A DNA stretch of 5,117 nt from Bacillota bacterium (GTDB taxonomy: Bacteria; Bacillota; Bacilli; Lactobacillales; Streptococcaceae), in assembly GCA_021781855.1 (NCBI GenBank), contig JAJXWC010000169.1, positions 1-5,117 on the forward strand, written 5' to 3'. The translations under genes and the position numbers were made by a program. Below the pieces are notes generated by a model that saw only the letters and a list, made by a program, of their open reading frames with translations, ran no database searches and was not told where the DNA came from. How positions within the stretch are numbered: the stretch's first letter is position 1; each line of letters starts with the position of its first letter. Below, piece by piece: positions 1 through 5,117 of the stretch.

Positions 1-1
1 T

Positions 2-1258
2 GTTACGAATACGAATCAAGAAAAAGCGCGAAAAATTTATAATGTAAACTGGCAAAAAAACCTATGGATTACGTGGTTTGGCTGTTTCATTGTAGGAGCA
101 TCATTCTCACTTGTGATGCCGTTTTTGCCGCTTTACATTCAAACACTACACGTTAATACAACTCAGGCAACGTTTTATTCGGGAATTGCATTTTCGGTAA
201 CTTCGTTGGCTTCAGCTTTGGTGGCGCCAATGTGGGGGAAATTAGCCGATGAATATGGTCGTAAGCCCATGATGGTGCGTGCTTCGATTGCAATGGCGAT
301 TACGATGGCAGGGATTTCATTCTCTCCGATTTTTGGGAATTTCGGTGTGTTTTGGTTAATTGGTATGCGACTTCTAATGGGATTTTTCTCGGGATTTATT
401 CCAAATTCGACAGCAATGATTGCTTCACAAGCGCCGAAGGAAAAATCAGGTTATGCGCTCGGTTTATTATCAACGGCAATGGTAACGGGGACTTTGATTG
501 GACCGTCCGCTGGTGGTTTAATGGCGCAGTGGTTCGGCATGGCAAATGTTTTCTTGATTGTCGGTTTTTTGCTCGCACTTTCGTCAATTTTGACTATTTT
601 CTTTGTGCATGAGAATTTCACACCAGTTGCGAAAAGTGATATGCTCTCAACCAAGGAAATCTTCAATCGTGTCAGCAATAAGCAGATTTTGATTGGACTT
701 TTGGTTACGAGCTTTATTATTCAGATTACTACGCAATCTGTTGAACCGTTTGTCACACTTTATGTTAAAGATTTAGCGCCTAATATGAATAATTTGATGT
801 TTATTTCTGGCTTGATTGTTTCGGCTGTCGGTTTATCTGCCTTGCTGAGTTCATCAACGCTTGGAAAATTGGGAGATAAGTATGGTTCGCATCGGCTGAT
901 TTTGATTGGTTTGGTATTCAGTTTCGCGATGTATTTACCAATGGCATTCGTTCAGAGCCCTTTACAACTGGGAATTTTGCGCTTTATGCTTGGATTTGGA
1001 ACGGGTGCTTTGATGCCTTCTGTAAATTCATTGCTTGCAAAAATCACTCCGAAAGAAGGAGTTTCACGAATTTTTGCCTACAGTCAAATGTGTTCAAATT
1101 TCGGTGTCGTAGCAGGACCTTTGATTGGTTCAGCCGTTGCAGGGCTGATTTCTTACCGAATGGCATTTGTTGTGACAAGTTTGTTTGTTGTGATTAATTT
1201 TTGTTGGTCATTCTTGAATTTCCGTAAATTTTTGCATAAGCGGAGTATTGTGGAATGA
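2..1258 (+). CDS. pmrA: Multidrug efflux MFS transporter, PmrA-like (5' partial)
   Basis: A 12-helix major facilitator protein, probably a proton-coupled drug exporter in the cytoplasmic membrane. The frame is open from base 2 and gives 418 residues before the TGA. The first in-frame ATG (113) is not the true start. Codons upstream of it encode NWQKNLWITWFG and then the rest of TM1, which matches the N-terminus of pneumococcal PmrA as I recall it (NWKDNLRIAWFG). No ATG, GTG or TTG lies in frame before that block, so the start is off-window. Visible hallmarks are MFS motif A, GKLADEYGRKPM, at visible residues about 79-90; a degenerate second copy, GKLGDKYGSHRL, at about 288 in the C-half; and the antiporter motif C, G-x3-GPxxGG, at about 163-172. 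The stop overlaps the rpmG start. Family is confident. The substrate range (fluoroquinolones for pneumococcal PmrA) is only inferred. Confidence 0.9.
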   Translation, partial: VTNTNQEKARKIYNVNWQKNLWITWFGCFIVGASFSLVMPFLPLYIQTLHVNTTQATFYSGIAFSVTSLASALVAPMWGKLADEYGRKPMMVRASIAMAITMAGISFSPIFGNFGVFWLIGMRLLMGFFSGFIPNSTAMIASQAPKEKSGYALGLLSTAMVTGTLIGPSAGGLMAQWFGMANVFLIVGFLLALSSILTIFFVHENFTPVAKSDMLSTKEIFNRVSNKQILIGLLVTSFIIQITTQSVEPFVTLYVKDLAPNMNNLMFISGLIVSAVGLSALLSSSTLGKLGDKYGSHRLILIGLVFSFAMYLPMAFVQSPLQLGILRFMLGFGTGALMPSVNSLLAKITPKEGVSRIFAYSQMCSNFGVVAGPLIGSAVAGLISYRMAFVVTSLFVVINFCWSFLNFRKFLHKRSIVE

Positions 1259-1401
1259 GAATAAAAATTACTTTACGTTGTACTTCTTGCGGTAGCAAGA
1301 ACTATATCAGCAGTAAAAATAAGGCAACACATCCTGAAAAAGTTGAAAGTATGAAATTTTGCCCGAAAGAGCGTATTGTCACGTTGCATAAAGAAGAGTG
1401 A
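1255..1401 (+). CDS. rpmG: 50S ribosomal protein bL33
   Basis: Encodes a 48-residue protein of the large ribosomal subunit (bL33 family). The sequence opens MRIKITLRCTSCGSKNYIS, and its C-terminal part FCPKERIVTLHKEE matches the usual family ending (CPxxxxxTLHxE). Length is normal for the family. The zinc-ribbon cysteines are C9, C12 and C36. The position of the fourth, C39 in a full C-x2-C pair, is glutamate. Bacteria often carry several bL33 paralogues with and without the zinc site, so this is one of probably several copies. The start ATG overlaps the transporter stop (ATGA, 1255-1258). A GGAG at 1242-1245, nine bases ahead, serves as ribosome binding site inside the upstream gene. This suggests translation coupled to pmrA and no promoter of its own. 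The family call is firm. Confidence 0.93.
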   Translation: MRIKITLRCTSCGSKNYISSKNKATHPEKVESMKFCPKERIVTLHKEE

Positions 1402-1440
1402 CAAAATCACTAATTTACGTATTCTTTCATAGAAATGGGC

Positions 1441-1456
1441 TTGACAATTCTGTCAA
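1441..1456. repeat. Perfect inverted repeat TTGACA-N4-TGTCAA
   Basis: Two perfect 6-base arms are separated by ATTC, about 79 bases upstream of the ftsW -10 box. The left arm is identical to a consensus -35, but no acceptable -10 lies 16-18 bases downstream (GGCTTT or GCTTTT there), so I do not call it a promoter. It could be a small regulator's operator or a weak hairpin. There is no T-tract after it, so it is not a normal terminator. I do not recognise the regulator. Confidence 0.4.
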
Positions 1457-1531
1457 ATGTTCGGCTTTTCAGGAAAAAATGGTCAAATCGCAAAATAATC
1501 TTTCATAAGTCAAAAAAATTACATCAAAAAA

Positions 1532-1540
1532 TGTTATAAT
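1532..1540 (+). promoter_or_regulatory. Extended -10 promoter for ftsW
   Basis: TGTTATAAT contains a perfect -10 hexamer TATAAT (1535-1540) preceded by the TGn extension (1532-1534), a form common in lactococci and streptococci. No good -35 exists 16-18 bases upstream (only an A-run around 1512-1518), which the extended -10 can compensate for. Transcription would begin near 1546-1548, giving a leader of roughly 43 bases before the chosen ftsW start at 1590. Confidence 0.72.
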
Positions 1541-1589
1541 GAAAGAGATAAAAATAACGACTTTGACTAGAAATGAAAATGAGAGAATA

Positions 1590-2822
1590 ATGAAAGACGG
1601 ATTGAAAAAAGCAAATTTTCTTGATTATTCCATTTTAATTCCTTATCTGCTGATGTCAGCAATAGGAATTATCATGGTTTTTTCGACAACGGTGCCTTCT
1701 CAATTATCAGTTGGTGGTTCACCTTATAAACAGGTGATTTCACAAGCTGCTTTTATGTTGCTCAGTTTTGTGGCAATTTCAATCATTTATCGAATGAAAC
1801 TTCGGGCACTCAAAAGTCAGAGAATCATTGGCGTGGTATTATTTCTTCTGATTTTGGCAATGCTTTACTCGCGTTTTGGACCTGGAACAACGGCAAATGG
1901 TGCGCATGGTTGGATTCCTATTCCTGGAATTGGTACGATTCAGCCTGCTGAGTACGCTAAGTTTTTCATTATTTGGTATTTGGCCTCTGTTTTTTCAAGC
2001 AAGCAGGAAGAAATCAGCAAAAATGATATCAATGAAGTTTTTAAAGGTCGAACACTTGCTCAGAAACTATTTGCAGGTTGGCGCTTACCGATTATCATCA
2101 TGCTCTTGATTGAAGTAATCATGCCCGATTTGGGAAATACGATTATCATGGCATTGCTGGTGCTTATTATGGTTGGCGCGAGCGGTGTTTCTTGGCGCTG
2201 GTTTTCGGGCTACGGTAAGGTAATACTGACACTTATTATTCTTTTTCTCGCTTCGCTTTTCATTACGGGGGGGAATTTAATTCCCAAATCCTATATCAAT
2301 GCGCGTTTTATAGCCTACGTCAATCCTTTTCAAAATATGAATGTCTTGGCTAATCAAGGACATCAGTTAGCAAATTCTTATTATGCGATTGCTAATGGTG
2401 GCTGGTTAGGACGAGGCTTGGGAAATTCGATTGAAAAAATGGGATTTCTTCCTTTTGCTACAACCGACTTTATTTTTCCGATTGTTGTCGAAGAACTGGG
2501 TGTTATTGGTGCAATTTTGGTTCTTGGGGTGCTCTTTTTCCTCGTGATTCGTATTTTGCTTGTTGGTATTCGTGCACATAATCCGTTTAATTCAATGATT
2601 TCTATTGGAGTTGCGTCGCTTTTGCTTATTCAAGTTTTTGTCAATGTTGGCGGTGCGATTGGTGTTATTCCTGAAACAGGGGTTACTTTTCCATTTCTTT
2701 CGCAAGGTGGCTCATCTTTTCTTGTTCTTTCACTTGGGATTGCATTTGTGCTTAACATCTCTGCTGATGAAAAAAGGCGAGAAATCACGGAACTTACTGG
2801 TCAGTATCAAGTGTTGAGGTAA
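1590..2822 (+). CDS. ftsW: Cell division protein FtsW, septal peptidoglycan glycosyltransferase
   Basis: A polytopic SEDS-family membrane enzyme that polymerises lipid II into glycan strands at the division septum, normally with a class B penicillin-binding protein. About ten membrane helices are visible, the first at residues 13-33 (DYSILIPYLLMSAIG). Conserved blocks are QPAEYAKF (118-125), PDLGN (179-183), HQLANSYYAIANGGWLGRGL before the large extracellular loop, TDFIF with the expected catalytic aspartate D293, EELG, and TGVTFPFLSQGGSS (363-376). It resembles streptococcal FtsW more than RodA. The start at 1590 gives 410 residues. An in-frame ATG at 1539 would add 17 residues but lies in the -10 box and has no Shine-Dalgarno sequence. 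The ribosome site for 1590 is weak (GAGAG, 1581-1585). A TTG at 1563 is a less likely alternative. The residues FATTD replace the EAHTD typical next to the catalytic Asp. It is probably transcribed alone from its own promoter. Confidence 0.93.
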   Translation: MKDGLKKANFLDYSILIPYLLMSAIGIIMVFSTTVPSQLSVGGSPYKQVISQAAFMLLSFVAISIIYRMKLRALKSQRIIGVVLFLLILAMLYSRFGPGTTANGAHGWIPIPGIGTIQPAEYAKFFIIWYLASVFSSKQEEISKNDINEVFKGRTLAQKLFAGWRLPIIIMLLIEVIMPDLGNTIIMALLVLIMVGASGVSWRWFSGYGKVILTLIILFLASLFITGGNLIPKSYINARFIAYVNPFQNMNVLANQGHQLANSYYAIANGGWLGRGLGNSIEKMGFLPFATTDFIFPIVVEELGVIGAILVLGVLFFLVIRILLVGIRAHNPFNSMISIGVASLLLIQVFVNVGGAIGVIPETGVTFPFLSQGGSSFLVLSLGIAFVLNISADEKRREITELTGQYQVLR

Positions 2823-2906
2823 TTGGTTTATTTTTATAGAGAAGTCTTTTTTCCTCACACAAAGATGAAGTAGCAAGCTGTGATAATTTAAAATCTTAAC
2901 AAAGTA

Positions 2907-2940
2907 TTTAATAACTCTGTCCGTACAGACAGAGTTTAAA
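2907..2940. repeat. Strong imperfect hairpin between ftsW and pyc
   Basis: The arms AACTCTGTC (2913-2921) and GACAGAGTT (2928-2936) are perfectly complementary around a six-base loop, CGTACA. With a two-base bulge the stem gains four more pairs (TTTA 2907-2910 with TAAA 2937-2940). A shifted pairing TCTGT-CCGT-ACAGA is also possible. It lies 85 bases after the ftsW stop and 11 bases before the pyc -35. It may end ftsW transcripts, but neither strand has a proper T-tract after the stem, so it could equally be a dyad operator for pyc. I cannot choose from sequence alone. Confidence 0.6.
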
Positions 2941-2949
2941 AATAAAATG

Positions 2950-2964
2950 ATTTGACAGAAAATT
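2950..2964 (+). promoter_or_regulatory. Possible CodY box overlapping the pyc -35
   Basis: ATTTGACAGAAAATT matches the CodY consensus AATTTTCWGAAAATT at 12 of 15 positions, and it covers the whole -35 hexamer. Binding there would repress pyc. CodY senses branched-chain amino acids in lactococci, and a repressor of an oxaloacetate/aspartate-supplying enzyme makes sense. Three-mismatch matches are common by chance in AT-rich DNA, so this is tentative. Confidence 0.33.
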
Positions 2965-2980
2965 GCCAAATTAGTATGAA
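2952..2980 (+). promoter_or_regulatory. Sigma-A promoter for pyc
   Basis: A perfect -35 TTGACA (2952-2957), a 17-base spacer and a -10-like TATGAA (2975-2980, four of six matches) precede pyc. Transcription would start near 2987, leaving a leader of only about a dozen bases that begins just before the GGAGG ribosome site. The short leader leaves no room for a riboswitch or attenuator, so control would act on the promoter DNA itself. Confidence 0.65.
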
Positions 2981-2989
2981 ATAAAAAAT

Positions 2990-2994
2990 GGAGG
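2990..2994 (+). promoter_or_regulatory. Ribosome binding site of pyc
   Basis: GGAGG lies four bases before the ATG at 2999, a full Shine-Dalgarno core though slightly close. It fixes the pyc start. An ATG at 2988 overlaps this motif but reads only four codons (M-E-A-V) before TGA and has no ribosome site of its own. Confidence 0.85.
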
Positions 2995-2998
2995 CTGT

Positions 2999-5117
2999 AT
3001 GAAAAAACTATTAGTTGCTAATCGCGGCGAAATTGCCATCCGTGTCTTTCGAGCGTGTAATGAACTCGGACTTGCCACCGTCGCTGTTTATGCTAAAGAA
3101 GATGAATATTCGGTCCACCGCTTTAAAGCGGATGAGTCTTATGTGATTGGTTTAGGCAAAAAGCCGATTGATGCGTATTTGGATATGGACGATATCATTC
3201 GTGTGGCTTTGGATTGTGGCGAAGATGCCATTCACCCGGGTTATGGATTGCTATCGGAAAATCTGGAATTTGCCACGAAAGTACGTCAAGCGGGGCTGAC
3301 TTTTGTAGGTCCTGAAAATCATCATCTGGATATTTTCGGTGATAAAATCAAAGCTAAAGCGGCGGCGGACGAGGCACACGTGCCTGGTATTCCCGGAACA
3401 CATGGTGCAGTTGATATTGATGGTGCACTAGCTTTTGCGACTGAATATGGCTACCCTGTCATGATTAAGGCGGCACTAGGCGGCGGCGGACGCGGGATGC
3501 GTGTGGCGCGAAATGACCAAGAAATGCGCGATGGTTATGCGCGGGCGAAGTCTGAAGCGATTGGTGCTTTTGGTTCTGGCGAGATTTATGTCGAAAAATA
3601 TATTGAAAATCCAAAGCATATCGAAGTTCAGATTTTGGGCGATACGCATGGCAATATGGTGCACCTTCACGAGCGGGATTGTTCAGTGCAACGTCGTAAT
3701 CAGAAAGTCATCGAAATTGCACCAGCCGTTGGACTAAGTCCTGAATTTCGCAATGAAATCTGTGAAGCGGCAGTCAAACTCTGTAAAAATGTCGGCTATG
3801 TCAATGCAGGTACGGTCGAATTTCTTGTGAAAGACGACAAATTTTACTTTATCGAGGTCAATCCGCGTGTGCAAGTTGAGCACACGATTACCGAGCTTGT
3901 GACGGGCGTGGATATTGTGCAGGCGCAGATTTTGATTGCGCAAGGAAAAGAACTGCACAAGGAAATCGGGATTCCAGCACAAGAGGAGATTGTTCTGCTC
4001 GGTTCGGCGATTCAGTGTCGGATTACGACGGAAGACCCTGAAAATAACTTTTTGCCTGACACAGGCAAGATTGACACTTATCGCTCGCCGGGCGGCTATG
4101 GGGTGCGGCTTGACGTCGGGAATGCTTATGCAGGTTATGAAGTAACTCCATATTTTGACAGTTTGCTAGTTAAGGTCTGCACTTTTGCCAATAATTTTGA
4201 TGATACGGTGCGGAAAATGCAGCGGGTGCTGCATGAATTTCGCATTCGTGGTGTGAAGACTAATATTCCGTTTTTGATTAATGTGGTCAATGATGAACAT
4301 TTCACAAGTGGTGCTGCCACGACGACTTTCATCGACAATACGCCAACGCTCTTTAATTTTCCACGGCTGCGCAATCGTGGCACGAAGACCTTGCATTATC
4401 TTGCTAATATTACGGTCAATGGTTTTCCGGGAATTGAAAAAACAGAAAAAAGGCATTTTGATGCGCCTCGCCAACCAAAATTAAATTTGACCGACCGGAC
4501 TCATCTGAAAACGACGAAAAATATCCTTGACGAACAAGGGGCTGACGCCGTAGTCGAATTTGTTAAAAATAAAAAAGAAGTGCTGTTGACCGATACGACT
4601 TTTCGTGATGCACACCAGTCTTTACTGGCGACTCGTTTGCGGCTACAGGATATGAAAGGTATCGCCGAGGCCGTTGATGCAGGCTTACCTGAACTTTTCT
4701 CCGCTGAAATGTGGGGCGGTGCAACCTTTGATGTCGCTTATCGTTTCCTCAATGAAAGCCCTTGGTATCGTTTGCGCAAGCTGCGTAAATTGATGCCGAA
4801 TACCATGTTCCAGATGCTTTTCCGAGGTTCCAATGCGGTTGGCTATCAAAATTATCCTGATAATGTGATTGAAGAATTTATTCGTATTGCGGCGCGAGAA
4901 GGGATTGATGTTTTTCGTATCTTTGATAGTCTGAACTGGTTGCCGCAGATGGAGAAGTCTATTCAAGCAGTGCGTGATGCGGGCAAGATTGCAGAAGCGA
5001 CGATTTGCTATACGGGCGACATCTTGGACGATGAGCGCCAGAAATATTCGGTACAGTACTATAAAGATTTAGCGAAAGAGCTAGAAGCGACAGGGGCACA
5101 TATTCTGGCGATTAAGG
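2999..5117 (+). CDS. pycA: Pyruvate carboxylase (3' partial)
   Basis: A biotin-dependent cytoplasmic enzyme that makes oxaloacetate from pyruvate, bicarbonate and ATP, replenishing the aspartate/TCA branch. 706 residues are visible of about 1,140 usual for the family. The biotin carboxylase domain (about 1-450) starts KKLLVANRGEIAIRV and has the ATP-grasp glycine loop GGGGRGM (161-167), the HERDCSVQRRNQKVIE block (224-239) and catalytic E286, N288 and R290 in FIEVNPRVQVEH. A linker/allosteric part follows, then the carboxyltransferase domain with TDTTFRDAHQSL (531-542: R536, metal ligand D537, pyruvate-binding Q540), R609 in FRGSNAVGY, and K706 in ILAIK. The spacings D537-R609-K706 (72 and 97) equal those I recall for Rhizobium etli enzyme residues 549, 621 and 718. 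The window ends just after K706. The metal-ligand histidines and the biotin-carrier domain lie outside. No frameshift or internal stop is present. It has its own promoter. Confidence 0.97.
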   Translation, partial: MKKLLVANRGEIAIRVFRACNELGLATVAVYAKEDEYSVHRFKADESYVIGLGKKPIDAYLDMDDIIRVALDCGEDAIHPGYGLLSENLEFATKVRQAGLTFVGPENHHLDIFGDKIKAKAAADEAHVPGIPGTHGAVDIDGALAFATEYGYPVMIKAALGGGGRGMRVARNDQEMRDGYARAKSEAIGAFGSGEIYVEKYIENPKHIEVQILGDTHGNMVHLHERDCSVQRRNQKVIEIAPAVGLSPEFRNEICEAAVKLCKNVGYVNAGTVEFLVKDDKFYFIEVNPRVQVEHTITELVTGVDIVQAQILIAQGKELHKEIGIPAQEEIVLLGSAIQCRITTEDPENNFLPDTGKIDTYRSPGGYGVRLDVGNAYAGYEVTPYFDSLLVKVCTFANNFDDTVRKMQRVLHEFRIRGVKTNIPFLINVVNDEHFTSGAATTTFIDNTPTLFNFPRLRNRGTKTLHYLANITVNGFPGIEKTEKRHFDAPRQPKLNLTDRTHLKTTKNILDEQGADAVVEFVKNKKEVLLTDTTFRDAHQSLLATRLRLQDMKGIAEAVDAGLPELFSAEMWGGATFDVAYRFLNESPWYRLRKLRKLMPNTMFQMLFRGSNAVGYQNYPDNVIEEFIRIAAREGIDVFRIFDSLNWLPQMEKSIQAVRDAGKIAEATICYTGDILDDERQKYSVQYYKDLAKELEATGAHILAIK

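Noticed and set aside
4..11. TACGAATA, identical to the streptococcal competence (ComX/cin-box) promoter element
   Set aside because: It lies in the transporter coding frame, since no start codon occurs between it and the conserved TM1 block, and no competence gene follows. It is probably chance, helped by the tandem ACGAATACGAAT encoding T-N-T-N.
113..1258. Transporter starting at the ATG at 113
   Set aside because: This would remove the conserved N-terminal block and most of TM1, which is clearly encoded upstream in the same frame.
1397..1411. Terminator after rpmG (AGTGA-CAAAA-TCACT)
   Set aside because: Only five base pairs, it overlaps the stop codon and has no T-tract, so it is too weak to call.
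1441..1469. TTGACA at 1441 as a -35 for an ftsW promoter
   Set aside because: At 16-18 base spacing the candidate -10 sequences are GC-containing or T-rich non-matches such as GCTTTT.
2730..2969. 79-codon reading frame on the minus strand across the end of ftsW
   Set aside because: It overlaps ftsW antisense, has no recognisable domain and a low-complexity composition from AT-rich intergenic DNA.
2988..3002. Mini-frame ATG GAG GCT GTA TGA overlapping the pyc start
   Set aside because: Its ATG lacks a ribosome site and is formed by the Shine-Dalgarno region of pyc itself, so it is most likely coincidental.
3476..4966. Several 60-100 codon frames on both strands inside pyc
   Set aside because: The pyruvate carboxylase frame is unbroken and has all expected motifs, and these are overlaps in other frames without family resemblance.

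Overview
The window looks like ordinary chromosomal DNA from a low-GC Gram-positive lactic acid bacterium, most probably a Lactococcus. The reasons are AT-rich intergenic DNA, a PmrA-type drug exporter and an FtsW that both read like their streptococcal homologues, and a biotin-dependent pyruvate carboxylase directly behind ftsW. That last arrangement is what I recall for Lactococcus. Species assignment is inference, since no search could be run.

Layout, all on the + strand: (1) 2-1258, the 3' part of a major facilitator superfamily multidrug exporter (pmrA-like), whose start lies left of the window; (2) 1255-1401, a small ribosomal protein bL33 gene (rpmG) sharing an ATGA stop/start overlap with the transporter; (3) 1402-1589, an AT-rich gap with a perfect 6-bp inverted repeat and a strong extended -10 promoter; (4) 1590-2822, ftsW, the septal peptidoglycan polymerase; (5) 2823-2998, a second gap with a strong imperfect hairpin, a TTGACA/17 bp/TATGAA promoter and a CodY-box-like sequence over the -35; (6) 2999-5117, pyruvate carboxylase (pyc/pycA), cut by the right edge exactly at its expected carboxylated catalytic lysine. 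No stretch of 300 bases lacks a gene, and I see no mobile element, CRISPR array, tRNA or rRNA.

The transporter and rpmG form one translationally coupled unit. ftsW and pyc each have their own promoter. The genes do not form one pathway: drug export, ribosome structure, cell division and anaplerosis sit side by side. Pyc makes oxaloacetate, which feeds aspartate and, through it, peptidoglycan precursors, so its position next to ftsW is at least metabolically suggestive. I found no undescribed system. The points most worth checking are the ftsW start site (the longest reading frame begins inside the -10 box), the hairpin and possible CodY site before pyc, the three-cysteine bL33, and the ftsW-anaplerotic gene neighbourhood shared in position with streptococcal ftsW-ppc.
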